From the NCBI GenBank assembly GCA_963922205.1, contig CAWUHX010000533.1, forward strand, positions 1 through 64,000: a stretch of 64,000 bases of DNA. The letters run 5' to 3'. The stretch comes from Romanomermis culicivorax. Its lineage: Eukaryota; Nematoda; Enoplea; Mermithida; Mermithidae. Under the pieces are notes generated by a model. That model was not told the DNA's origin. It did no database searches and saw only the letters and a program-made list of their open reading frames with translations. Each line of letters begins with the position of its first letter. The stretch's first letter is position 1. A program made the position numbers and the translations under genes. Positions 46,078-57,913 of the stretch are shown here, in pieces.

Positions 46078-46310
46078 GAGCGAGCGTGATATTCAATATG
46101 CGACACATGGGGCACCAAATTGAAGGGCGAAATGGGAATCAAAGGGTGATTATAACGTGAAACCAGGAGGTAGGCGCGGTGTTGCTTTCGGTTCGTTAGG
46201 AGGACACATGCTCTGAGAAGACGTTGGCTTGGGCGGGGATGTCACCTTGATGGGCGCATTTGGACAACTGGATCGGGCTACAATAGCGGGATAACGAGAA
46301 TTGCAAAATA
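46078..46310 (-). pseudogene. upstream part of the exonuclease-element ORF
   Basis: Minus-strand coding remnants: SRYPAIVARSSCPNAP, then VTSPPKPTSSQ, a stop near 46150, and in a shifted frame SPFNLVPHVSHIEYH and NIKRLTRVANLE leading to the exonuclease ORF. The stretch 46175-46305 matches 62220-62335 of the second copy. At 46310 the element ends abruptly against unrelated AT-rich sequence, so the 5' part (gag, pol, 5' LTR) is missing. Confidence 0.6.
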
Positions 46311-46877
46311 CAATAACAAATGAGCCTACTGTACGAGATTGAAGGTATACTGTAGTATCACTTGAACGGCTGCCTGTGACAGCATCTACAGCTGTTTTTG
46401 ATGAAAATTGATGAGAATCAGTTGCCTGATAATGTTTTAAGCATGATCTGATGCCAAAAAAGTTTGAGCCGAATTAGATCAACTTGATCTGGAAGTAGAA
46501 AAGGTAGTAGATCAATGGGTATTTTTCATAAAAATTGTTCAGAATCAGTTGCATAATGATCCATACTTTCCAGTCATTCATTTAAAGTCCTGAGCTTTAT
46601 ATCATTTTGGTTGACAAATTAGAAGTCATTACACCATCATTGTTGTTTGTAAATTGTGCTACATCATCATTGCTGTTTGCGAATCAAAGGTGTATAGTGA
46701 AAATTTCCATATTTTTCAGTACAGATCCTGGTAAATGAGATCAATGCAGCAGTTTTCAGTCTAGTAGTGGTGCTTGAGGGGTGATAGGAAATTGATGTAG
46801 TACTTGACACTGGGTTATTGTCAATTTCTGAACAAAAAGTAAAAGATGGCATGATTCTTTGAATACTTAAAAATCGA

Positions 46878-48060
46878 ATACCAGGAAAAAATGCCAGGGG
46901 CTGGCAAGCTGAACCGAATATGTTTGATGTGAAGCTTTCTCAAAAGTTGATATGATAATCTTTTTAAAACAACAGATGCGTAAAAGGCAGGTACAAGTAA
47001 TGTTTCATAAAAGTCCATCCAAGACATGCACTTAAAAACCAGAGACAAGGTTTTGTTTCTTCCACAAAAAATTTTCTTTTAAGAAAAACATATAGGTGCC
47101 CCTAAAATTTTTAAACAATTAGTGGATACTAAAACAATATAAAATAATTACAATTTTCATCATTTAAAGAATTTCTTAGATCTAAAGAGTCATGTTGGTC
47201 TGGTTTTGTGTCGTTTTGTTTGTAATGTTCCATTGTTGTGTTTCATGAATTTCGAGAGCAGAGCAAGAAGTCAGCCAAAATTAAACTTACTTCTCCTGTT
47301 GACATTGAATTAGATAAAATGGCCTTGTCCCGATTTTGCTAATGTTACTAGGTCTATTCGAACAGCCAAAGTCAGTGAGAGAAACAAAGTGATGAAAGAA
47401 TATGAATAGGATAAAAAAAATAAAAAAATAAAGAACAACAAAAAAATAATTTTTACTTTAGTAAATCTTTTGCATTACCAACATTAAAAATGAATGGTTT
47501 AACTTGCACACCAAAATGAATGAAATTTAAAAAATGTCCACGAGACAAAGGTGGTGACATTATCATGCATAAAAATCAGTAAGCCACAAATTTCCTGTTA
47601 CATATTATTATATAAAGCATGCCATGTACTTTTGTTTGCTGTAACTGGAAAATATGGCTACTTCCATATAATGCATTTGTGAAATGTCAACACCTTGATA
47701 TGGTGGACTGTGCTGGTGAGTGGGTGACATTCCCATGTGTATTGTTTTTTTTGTTGCCAATCTACAGTTATGCAGTTCTTTTCGTTTTCTTCAAATTATG
47801 CCAAAAGTCTAAGTATTTTTAAAAATTTTTGGGGCGTATATATGTTTTTCTTGAAAGAAAATTTGTTGTGGAAGAAACAAAACCTTGTCTCTGCTTTTTA
47901 AGTGCATGTCTTGGATGGAGTTTTTGTGGAACATTACTTGTATCTGCCTTTTAAGCATCTGTCTTGTGTCTTAAAAAGATTATCATATCAACTTCTAAGA
48001 AAGCCTCACATCAAACATATTCGGTCTAGCTTGCCAGCTCTTGGCATTTTTTCCTGGTAT
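46878..48060. mobile_element. long-inverted-repeat (foldback) element 1
   Basis: Arms of about 240 bp, 46878-47115 and 47816-48060, are near reverse complements: outer ends ATACCAGGAAAAAATGCC and GGCATTTTTTCCTGGTAT, inner ends around AAACATATAGGTGCCCC. The 700-bp middle is AT-rich and noncoding. The arms give mirror-image open frames (KRLSYQLLRKLHIKHIR) that are repeat shadows. Related ends occur at 55.5 and 57.5 kb. A non-LTR element begins just to the right. Confidence 0.75.
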
Positions 48061-48109
48061 TTATTGTTTTGTTTATATAGCAATATTATTTTGTTTATAT
48101 AGCAATAAT

Positions 48110-50730
48110 GTATCGTTGCTGATGTAAGAAGTTTACATGTTAGATTAGTGCTTGCCTATAGACCACCTGTTTTTAATTTAGAATGTGGAAAACAATTGAC
48201 AAAATTTTTTGACTGGTGTTTTAAAACTAATCTCCCATTATTATTTTAGGGGATTTCAATCAACCAAACTGAACTGGAATGATTGTGCTATTCCAAATGA
48301 TTAGCTACTAAAACTTTTCTGACATTCAATGAATAGAAATGGTTTGACTCAATTAGTTACTCAACCGACCCATGAAAATAATATCTTGGATTGGTCTTCT
48401 GCAACGTGCACATTAAATGTTTATGATATCTCTATCTTGCCTCCTTTGTTGGCTACTTGCGACCATAAGTGCATTAAATTCAATATAGCTGGTGTTTGTG
48501 AAAAGAATAATGCTGTAAAAGTATGTAATTTTCGTGAAATGAATACATGCATGTTTTCTGCCTATTTATCGAGCATTGATTGGGAAGCTAGTTTCACGAC
48601 GTGTGTATCTGTTGACAATTTCTACGAATAATTTATTAGTATTCTTAGAATTGGAATCTCGGACGTTGTACCTTTTTTTAAAATTGGAACTAAGAGGTAT
48701 CCTAAATTCATCAAAAAACTCCAAAGTAAAAAGTTAATGGCTTGGAAGCTTCACAGGGTTCATAGAAATCATATTACTAAAAATAAATATTTAAAATCAT
48801 GTTTTACTCTACAAAAATCTGTAAAAGAATTTCAGATTAAAAAGGAACTTCAGTTGGCAAAAAAAATGAATTTGAATAAATTTTATAATTATGTTAACAG
48901 TGGGATTAACCATAAAAAAGATATCCCACCTATTGTTGATAGAAAAAACATTTTGTTTGAAGACGCAGAAAAAGTACACGTTTCAATTAATTCTTCTCAT
49001 CTGTTTTCATAAAAGATAACAACATTTTGCCTCAAATAAATCTTGGTCCAAAAAATAGAAAATTATCATCACTTGAAATAACAGAAGATATGATAATAAA
49101 GCATACGAAGGAAATGAATAACTCACAAGCTGTTGGCCCAGATGATATACCCGTATTGATCTTTAAGAAATTTGTTCACTATTTGGCATATCCTCTTAAA
49201 AAGATTTTCACTGTTTCATTTCTTACTGGAAAATTACCTCAAATTTGTAAAATTGCTTTCGTTACTCCTATACATAAAATGGGTGATCCTAGTGATTATA
49301 AAAATTATAGATCAGTATCAGTGATCTGCGTAGCCTGCAGACTATTCGAAAAAATAATCAAAGAGTGTGTGCTCTCCTTTGCATTGAAACACAGTCTTCT
49401 CACTAATCTTCAAATTTTTTTACCCAGGAAGTCATGTGAAACTCAACTTTCTGAAGTACATGTAGATGCAGTATATTTAGATTTTTCTAAAGCTTTGGAT
49501 ACAGTTTCTCATGTCAAACTTATACATAAACTTACAACATATGGAATTTCTGGAAATTTGATGAAATGGATTTCAGATTTTTTAACCGAAAGAAAACAAA
49601 TTGTTCGTATTAGAAATCATTTATCTACTTAATTGCTGGTAATAAGTGGAGTTCCACAAGGAAGTGTCCTAGGTCCAACTTTATTTTTGTTCTATATAAA
49701 TGATATAGCTTTTTTAAATTTGACACCTAGCACGAGAATGATTATTTTTGTGGATATTAGAATTTATAATCAATCATCAAATCACGAAGCTTTGCAGAAA
49801 GATTTGAACCTCATACACGATTGGTCATTATGTTGACAACTGAGTTTAGCTTTAGACAAGACCATGGTTTTCCATTTCGGAAAAATCAACCCAAAACATT
49901 CATATGTTTTACAAGAATCAGAAATACAAAGATCTAAAGAAAGCACAGTATGTGACTTAGGAATCAACCTATCAAATGATCTAAAATTTACTAGTCATAT
50001 TTCAACTATAGTTGAGAGTGCATATTTTAGACTCAGTTTAATATTCAGACAATTTATAAGTAAGGATGTAAATCTTCTCACTAATTCTTATAAAACTTAT
50101 GTTAGGCCTCTGTTGGAATATGCTACGACTGTTTGGTCCCCTCACACTAAACAGGATGCAGCATTGATTGAAAAAGTTCAGAGATATTTTACAAAACGTG
50201 TTCTTGGTTACCCTGAACAGGATTATGTGGATAGGTTAAAAATAGTCAAACTCGAAACGTTAAAACAAAGGAGAATCAAGAATGATTTGGTCATGTTATA
50301 CAAGATCATAAATAGAGAAACTGATCTTAATATTCGTGAGTTTTGTGTTATCGTACATACAAACACCCAATCTCAGAATAGTATAAAGTTGAAAATAGAT
50401 ATCCCGAGAACTGACATGAAAAAATATTTTTTCGTAAATAGAACCACTTTGGAATAAGTTACCTGAAAACATCGTCTCAAGCAGAAACAGTAGTGTTTTT
50501 AAATCAAAACTACAAAATTTTAGTATATAGGTCAAATACTAGTGCTACCACAGCCTTTTGACCTTGCGCAGCATTTTAAATCTGTTTTAATTGCATTTTA
50601 TTTTGCTTTAATTTCATCGTTTTTTTGACGTTCATTGCTTTTTTTGTTTGAGAAATTGTTTTAATGTATCTTAATGTATGTTCAGTTTGCTTGTGCTAAA
50701 TAAACTTTTTTACTTTTTTTTACTTTTACA
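48110..50730 (+). pseudogene. CR1/Jockey-like non-LTR retrotransposon, 5'-truncated
   Basis: Order: the end of an apurinic-like endonuclease (LAYRPPVFN, LGDFNQPN, then CDHKCIKF for the usual SDH), a linker (MAWKLHRVHRN, NLNKFYNYVNSG, 48737-49012), then RT from 49027: AVGPDDIPVLIF, FVTPIHKMGDP, AVYLDFSKALDTVSH, SGVPQGSVLGPTLF, YINDI. The catalytic FADD box is FVDIRIY, missing one Asp. A CR1-like C-terminal region (YVRPLLEYATTVWSP, IEKVQRYFTKRVLG) ends near 50530. In-frame TAA 49630 and TGA 49834 interrupt one common frame. The 3' tail has AATAAA at 50698 and an ACTTTTTTTT-type repeat tail. Dead copy; family role is target-primed reverse transcription. Confidence 0.85.
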
Positions 50731-50739
50731 ATATTTGAG

Positions 50740-51930
50740 GTAACTGGAGCAATAGTTTAGGTGAGCAAGTCAAGGTACGATTATATTTCTTTTCTTTTTT
50801 TTGTACAACTGTTTTTCCTCTTCTTCTTTTCTTTTGGTACTGTTCTCTTAGTTCCTCCTATATAAATTTGTATACCCTTTCTTTTACTAATCTCCCCAAT
50901 ACAGTTCTTTGTTCTGTTTTTGTTTTCTTTCTTCTCCATTTTTTTCTTCAAAATTTTCCGTGGTACTGTTCTATGATAATCTTTTGTTGTTCTATGTTTC
51001 CTTCCATTTTCAGATGTATCCTTTGTTTAACTTATCCTAGCTAGCATGTTAGTGCTAGACTGCAATATGTTTGGTTTTGGACACGCCGATTTTCATGTTT
51101 AGAGCAAGATTTCCAACGAACCATAAGACATCCAAAGCTGAAATTAGGCAACAATATAGAACTCGATGCGGGCTACAGCATGGTATCATTTAGGATACTG
51201 TAGCCGTATTGTAGCCTAAGTTATGAAACAAACTAGGGTAGTGCTTTGCCACCTTTTCATAACCAACGATTATTCTAACCAATTAGCTCGATTGTGGTAT
51301 TTATCTTCAGTAGGGTCATATCTCGGGACCACCACGAAATTTTTTCGAAATATGCAAATGCAACCTTAATCCAATGTAAAGAAAAATCTCAAAACTCCGA
51401 CTGGCAATAACTTTGCGAATATTCTGTCTTTCTAGACAATTCTTGTCCCGTTGAATGCAACTCGTCGAGTTGTACAAGATGCGATTTAGCGGTTTGAAAA
51501 TATGCAGTGTAAACTTTATTATCATAGAAAATATGCAAATTTGGTGCAGTTGGGGTATCTTCCCATCATAATATCTCGAGTTGTATAAGTCGTAGAAAGC
51601 TAATTCTTTTTTTGTTCGATAGCTGAGTAAAATGCCCAGAGTAAACCACCTCAACATTTGGTATGTGCAGTGTAAACTAAGTGTAAAAAAAGTGAAAATG
51701 TGCATTTAGAATAGTTTTTTTGCGATTTTAAGATTTTTTGTTGCACCATTGAAATGCGCGTCTTTTCTAACCCCCAATTTTGATATTTGTTTTTTTTAAT
51801 GTAAAATATGCTAGAAATTTGCATAAACCTTGTTTACAAAAAAAATTTTTTCCAATTCATCGATTGTAAGTGGCTCCGTTGCAAAGAGCACATTTTGTTA
51901 TCCCCGATGCATATTTTTGATTTTTGAAAT
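50740..51930. other. no gene recognised; pyrimidine-rich tract
   Basis: T/C-rich low-complexity sequence at 50780-50990, then AT-rich sequence. A minus-strand open frame of 129 codons at 51316-51705 has no recognisable motif and could be chance in AT-rich DNA. Confidence 0.35.
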
Positions 51931-51933
51931 ATC

Positions 51934-52550
51934 TCAATGTACACTAAAAATTTGCATAAATGTATGTAATACAAAACGAAACAACATTAAGCAAACATTA
52001 AACACTAGAAAGCATTGTTCAACAATGTAGCCTATTGTGCTCGATTGTGGGCAAGATTTAAGCCATAAATCCCGCAAATCTAATGGTCCTAACTCCCAAC
52101 TAAGATTTGTATTCATTAAATTTACATTAAACTTTTTGTTACCATTGAACTTCAAACAAAATTTTGTATTTGTATGTACATGGCCATTAGATAAATCGAG
52201 ATTCGTCAGTGTACAGAAACAAAATTGTTTTGAATACGAACTTATATTGTCCACTTTGCAAAATCTACCAAACCTTGATGTTTTCTTTCTGTATGGCCTA
52301 CTCCCACCATCGGCAAATTGAAAACGTTTTCAACTTCGAACTTTAACGCAAAAAATTGATGTTTGTTAGTACAAGATTTGCATGTCTTTACATCTCTAGG
52401 AATAAATTGTAATTTTTTAATATTCTTAGCCACAATATGGACTTTAGCATTTTTCACTGTAGAAAATGTGAGTAATAAGTCAACATCAAAATTTTTTACA
52501 TTTTTCGATCGATTATTTGGTTTTGCAATGTTTCGATATTTATTTAGCAT
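51934..52550 (-). CDS. unrecognised ORF pair, divergent from the 52.6-kb gene
   Basis: From an ATG at 52550 (MLNKYRNIAK) the frame reads through VDLLLTFSTVKNAKVHIV, a C-x2-C pair (TCKSCTNKHQFFALKF) and LPMVGVGHTERKHQG to a stop at 52242. The sequence then goes on in another frame to 51934 (FCFCTLTNLDLSNGHV, WELGPLDLRDLWLKSC), so either an intron I cannot define or a frameshift separates the halves. Seven or more Cys/His residues hint at zinc binding, but no family is recognised. Its ATG is only 40 bp from the ATG of the plus-strand gene, as in a shared promoter. It could also be a decayed transposon ORF. Confidence 0.35.
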
Positions 52551-52590
52551 ATGAGGAATTTTAACTATTGTCAAAAATCACATTTTTATA

Positions 52591-55054
52591 ATGGAAAATA
52601 CCCAGGCATCTGATGCCCCCACAGATGGAACTGCCCTGCTATCGGAAGGTAAAAAATTGGATGTGTTGTATGCTATCTTTTTTTCTTTTTGTCATTGCCT
52701 ATGACTTTTTAAAAAATTTACCAAGTACACAGGCTTCAGATGGACTTGTTGACGAAAAAGCCCTGCTACATGAATGTAATACGACTTTTTAGTTATTTAT
52801 TTGATGTTATTTCGCCATTATGAAGTAAATTTTAGAACTTTTGGCTAATGTATTGTCAATGCACTCACAAAACCGTTATGTTGTTGATTATTCCAGTTTG
52901 ATTGATGAGTCATTTTTTGATGATGAGCATACATGCACAGCATAGAAATTCTGCTGGGGTCAGCCAGGACAGGGGGTGGAATACAATTTTTTCACTCTTG
53001 ATAATGAAAAAAGGTCTTAGAAAGGTCTTCTAACGTCCAAACAGCATATTTTCACAACTATATTAGTCAGATATGAGAAATAATTTGCTTAGACAGCACT
53101 TTTTGAAGTTTTAATGTTACTCCTTTGGAATCAAGTATGCTTTGTTTAGAAAAATTGTTAAACTACAGCATCATTTCCATTTTTATGACGACTTTCTCTT
53201 CTCTCTTGCTCATATTTCTTCATCAACTTCTCAATCATAGCTAGTTGAGTCAAATCTGCTGGAGTTCAGCAAGAATCTGCTGGGGGTCAATAAAAATCTG
53301 CTGGGGGGTCAAACCCCCCCCCCAAACCGCACCCCCACGTTCATGTATGATGATGAGATGACATCTGGAAATGTAAGCCAAGAGGCTGAAAGTAAAGACG
53401 AAATTTTAATGATAATTTAAACTGCATGTAAGTGCTTATTTTACTTTAAGACCGAATCATTTCACAAGTTTTAACTGGTAAAGTAATTTCAACCAAAGTT
53501 GAAGAAACAGGAAATTTTGTGCTTTTGGCTTTCCAGTGACAACAAGTTTCGTCTAACAAAAGTATCAGCATCAAAAGTGTATCATTTGATTTGGCATGCC
53601 AAAGGAACGTGGATTTGGTTAATCGATTGCACAGTTATGCAGTCGGTTTACCATTGCTGCTGAAATGTAAGTTTTTATGTATGTTTTTCATATGACTAAA
53701 TTTACGTTTTTGCACATTCGAAAAACGTCGACTGAACAAACTATTGATGAATCAAAAGGTCCAAGTATCGATTATTTGATCGCCAAGTACTTATATCCCA
53801 GAAAATTAATTGATCGCGTAATAGCGACCATGAAACCTGGGGATTGCATGGCTGGAATTGATTGCGTAGTTTTTCAAGTACATTTGCATTTAACAAATGT
53901 CCTTTCTTTATTTGCATATATTTTCAAATCTTAGTTCCAAAACCCGCACAACATGATTGATCGAAATGGACAGCCAGTTTGTTACACACAAATTACAGAT
54001 GAAACAGATGAAATCACATTAACTATCTGGCGGTAGGAGCTTCACAATTTTTTCAACTTTAAGTTTACTTTGACAAAAAAACTTTATAACCTATCATTTT
54101 AGTGATTTAGCAACCGATCCTTTGTTAAAGATAAGTGCCATGCTCCAATTTACGAATTTGATCATTTTTCAAACGATTTTCCAGGACAAGCGGGAAATAT
54201 GATTAGAAACTATGGGTCAAACTTTACTTACAGTGATATAAGGTCTTTTATGTGTTAGTTCAATGTTATAATTGAATTATGATACTTTTAGCCATCAAGT
54301 CGGACTTTCTGCCAATTAGCTTTGGGTGTCTTGAAACGTGATAAAAAATTAGTTATTAACGAATTTGTCATTGGAACTTTCTCAACATACGTTGCATGCC
54401 CGATGAAGCCGTGTAACCTGAAAAAGATTAAAACTTTGATGCAAACAAGGTGGTGCAAAATTTTCCAAAGTGTTCCAGCAAAATTTGCATGGAGAGTTAG
54501 TGCAATATTATTTTTTGACATTTAGTTTATAATTACTTATGTTTTCTTATATTGAATAGAATTCGCCTGAGGGGCAAGGATTCATTTGCTAATTGAAGAT
54601 TGTTTGGAACCTGGTCGAGGCACTATAGATTGCAAAATATTCATGGAGACTATATTAAACTTGGCTAATTTGCCCACAGTTTTTGGCTGCACACGAAAAA
54701 TTACGAGCAAAAGATTACAGAAATTTTTTTTTGATACAAAATTCGAAATACTCAGAAATTTAATGACCCAAAACAATGGAAAAGTTATGAGTGTAAGCCA
54801 CATTGTTAGCAGGACTGCTGTTTAATTGTTACAACGATTGTTATTTTTATGAAAATTTAACTTTTTTTGTGCCTCATGTTTGTTATGATAATCACATGTA
54901 TACTGTACTGTTGATTTGTTTATTTTCGCTAAAATTTTGGTTGTGATGTGTCAAATTGGGCATGAGTAATGTTTTTTCATATATTGTAAATCCATTTATT
55001 GACAATTTGTGTTTCTAGACAATCGCTGGGAATGGCTATCAGTCATCCTGCTAG
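52591..55054 (+). pseudogene. multi-exon gene remnant with OB-fold-like sequence
   Basis: Short exon from ATG 52591 (MENTQASDAPTDG) to GAAG|GTAAAA; a near repeat of it (STQASDGLVDEKALLHE) at 52728. Then exons near 53455-53668 (ISQVLTGKVISTKVEETG, RNVDLVNRLHSYA), 53720-53877 (PSIDYLIAKYLYPRKLI), 53935-54033 after TCTTAG (CYTQITDETDEITLTIW), 54104-54232 (DLATDPLLKISAMLQFTN), 54293-54496 (LALGVLKRDKKLVINEF), 54560-54793 (IDCKIFMETILNLANLP) and a last one at 55020. Most edges have GT/AG and compatible phases. The D-E-x-x-x-I-T-L-T-I-W then L-x-F-T-N pattern resembles RPA-type OB folds (single-strand DNA binding), a weak call. A TGA near 53536 and frame breaks near 54170 and 54580 suggest decay. 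Confidence 0.4.
53030..53345. repeat. relative of the 27-kb repeat lacking the MITE
   Basis: Matches 27180-27341 plus 28161-28255: GGAATCA-TATG-TTTGTTT, CAGCATCATT, CAACTTCTC and the C-run-ended AATCTGCTGGGGGTCAA text, which is repeated three times here (53258-53320). The 819-bp element is absent, with CATATTTCTT at the target. It lies inside an apparent intron of the 52.6-kb gene. Confidence 0.65.
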
Positions 55055-55520
55055 GCGAGAACAGTGACGGTCTAGAATGAAGTTTGTATTTCTCTTTGTA
55101 CATAAAAAAAGACTAATTTCATGTCTAAAATGACAAATGTGCATTTAATTCGAGATAAGTACAATCTTTTTTGTTAAATTGAACTAAAACCTTTTGAATA
55201 TTATGCAAATCTCATTGTTATTCTATTGTTGATTTTATTGTTATGTGTGTGATTCTAAATTTCATTATAGTCAGAGCTTGTATATTTTTTGGTTGTTACT
55301 TGATTTTTAGCTTAGTAAATTTATGCTTATGCTCACAGTAGACAAGATTTCCATAATTCATACTTGTGTCAACTATGGTTTTGGGGCTGAATCACAATTT
55401 CCGCATACTGTAACTTTCACTAAATGTTGGACACAAAATAATCACTATTGTACATACATTTTTTCGGTAAAAAATTTTTTTGCACCTTTCTTCCTTGCAG
55501 GAGCTTGAAAGTACGATATT

Positions 55521-56526
55521 TATCTCAAAATGCCAGGAAATGGCAAAAAGGAGAATATGTTTCTCCTCTTTTTGCTTTTTTCAGTGGCTTAAAAGTTCGA
55601 TACTAGGCCTCCCCATCATTTCATTTCAGCAAAATTCTAACTGAAAAAACTTTCCATTTTCTGAGAAACATATACGCGCCCATGTTTTTTTAAAAACAAA
55701 AACGTTTTTAAGCCCCTGCGCGTGCATGAAATTCACTAATCTTGTAGCAATTTTTACAGTCGAACCTGATTACTGTACATACGTATAAATACTTTGTTTT
55801 CACGATAGAACACGTGATGCCTCCAACTGCATGTATGAAATTCATTACAGGCTTGTCAAAAATAGTGCTATAAGTGCCACAATCACAAGGAATCAGAAGG
55901 AATGGTTTGATCGTCCATCCAGCAGTTGTCTACAAAAAATAAACGGTTAATCAAACAGTTTGTACCACTATGTATCACAGCTGATTGGATAGGTTTTTTT
56001 AATCAATTTGTTTATAATTTCAAAAAATAGAGTTTCCGAAGTTTTATATGTATTTTATTGAGTTTTTGCATTCATAAAAATAACCATTCTCCAATACACC
56101 AGGAAGTGGCAGAAAGATGAATATATTTCTTCTTGTTCAATATTTCACTGAGCATACAAGTCAATACTAGGCCACTGCATTGTATACAGTCCAGCAAAAT
56201 TCTAACAAAGAATGACACATAAATGTAATTACCAAGAATTCTGTTTTTTCATTAAAACAAAAGTTTTTTCTTCTGTAAAATAATCAGCTTTAATGACTGA
56301 TAGTCAAATCTTTCAAAGATTTATCCCATTTTTGCGCAGTGGCATTTTCAGAAATCACTAAAAAACTGTTCGCGTATATGTTTCTCAAAAAATGGAAAGT
56401 TTTTTCAGTTAGAATTTTGCTGAAATAAAATGATGGGGAGGTCTAGTATCGAACTTTTAAGCCACCGAGAAAAGCAAAAAGGAGAAACATATTCTCCTTT
56501 TTGCCATTTCCTGGCATTTTGAGATA
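55521..56526. mobile_element. long-inverted-repeat (foldback) element 2
   Basis: Arms of about 157 bp at 55521-55678 and 56371-56526: TATCTCAAAATGCCAGGAAA, AAAAGGAGAATATGTTTCTC, GGCTTAAAAGTTCGATACTA and GAGAAACATATACGCG, each found reverse-complemented on the other side. The roughly 690-bp interior is AT-rich, and at 56090-56225 it holds a more diverged relative of the arm (CACCAGGAAGTGGCAGAAAG). No transposase; a non-autonomous element by inference. Confidence 0.8.
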
Positions 56527-56785
56527 GATATATTTTTTATTTTAATATCTTTTCTCTGTTTTTGTTTTCATTTTTTATCTTTTTTCTTTTATCCTTGTTC
56601 TAGCAGGATTCGAGGCTTCTCATGACGTTCAATGACTGTTTTTATTTTATTTTATTGCTTTAATTTCAGTTTAAATTTTCTGTTTTATTGTTTTCCTATT
56701 TTTTTAATTTTCTCAACTTATTTTATTTTATTTCAAAAAGTTAAGCTCATATTTTATATTATTATTGATTTGTCCACAAACTTCC

Positions 56786-57050
56786 CATGCGCCACAATGT
56801 GCTTCAAATGCCACATGCGCCACAACGGCCATGTGCATCACAAATGCTGCATGCGCCACAAACGCCATAAACTCCACAAATATCTAATGCGCCACAAACG
56901 CCGGATGTGCCGCAAACGCCTCATGCGCCACAAACGCCATAAGCACCACAAACGCCACATGCACCACAAACACCATAGACGCCACAAACGCTTTATCTGC
57001 CACGAACGTCACATGCGCCTCATACGCCACAAACGCCACAGATATTCAAA
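56786..57050 (+). repeat. 18-bp minisatellite, His/Arg/Lys-coding in one frame
   Basis: About 14 diverged copies of an 18-bp unit near ATGCGCCACAAACGCCAC. One plus-strand frame (56632-57057) stays open across the whole array and reads as M-R-H-K-R-H-like hexapeptides, with Cys early on (CFKCHMRHNGH). The part before the array is hydrophobic, low-complexity AT-rich sequence. The open frame may simply follow from a unit length divisible by three, so a protein is not claimed. Confidence 0.75.
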
Positions 57051-57668
57051 ATTATAAAAGCAAAACTTGAACGTTATTATGCAAAACGTAGTAGTATGCT
57101 AACAGAGTTGGGCCAATTATAACATATGTAAATCAAACCTCACTTATTGTCATTTATAGAACGTTTTTCCCTCAAATTTTTATTGAAATTATTCGCAATT
57201 TTTGACAATTTTTCATGCAATTTTTTTTAAATGACAATATTTCAATGTGACATTCAAACGGTTAGTACTCTGGCTTTCTGGACTTGAAGTTCTACTGCAA
57301 CATGTGATGAATTGTCAAAAAGTGAAACTCTTAGAATTGACTAATTTTTAAGTTTGAAATAACAACTCAGCATTTGGTAGAATAAAATCGAACCTCAAAT
57401 CCCCACAACATCTAATATTCATATATGCTTTGCAAAAGAAAATATCATAAACGACAAATATTACACTAGTTTATTAGAAAATGCTCTGATGGGGCAGAAA
57501 AATGAATATGCTTCTTTGGATAGTTGCCAAGCTAGAAATAGGAGTGGACTAGAATTTTGAGAACTTGAGTTAAATTTTGAAAAATCCACTTTTGTAATAT
57601 TGGATTTTTATTCTTTCTGTCACGTGTCGCACGGCCGTACATCACCCCTTTGTAACAATGGCAACACT

Positions 57669-57710
57669 GGCTCAGTAGTTCAAATGGAAGGTTCGAATCC
57701 CAGACGAGGA
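57669..57710 (+). repeat. tRNA-like head with deleted anticodon arm
   Basis: GGCTCAGTAGTTCAAATGG runs straight into GGTTCGAATCCCAGACGAGG; the 30 nt covering the anticodon arm are missing. A and B boxes remain but are too close together for normal spacing. Confidence 0.6.
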
Positions 57711-57913
57711 TTATTTTTCGAACAGTGTTTTGTGATGGTTACAATGGCAACACGTTTATCCAATACATGTCATGGCGACTCTTGGATGGTCCCACATTGG
57801 TGGGCCGCAGGAACCTGCATCTTCAACGGACGAGGTTGTCCTTCTTTCAAGGGGGGGGGGAATGTCACATGTCACATGGCCATACATCACCCCTTTGTAA
57901 CAATCACAACACT

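Noticed and set aside
46821-47048. 75-codon frame resembling another at 47902-48102
   Set aside because: The similarity is the inverted repeat of foldback element 1 read on both arms.
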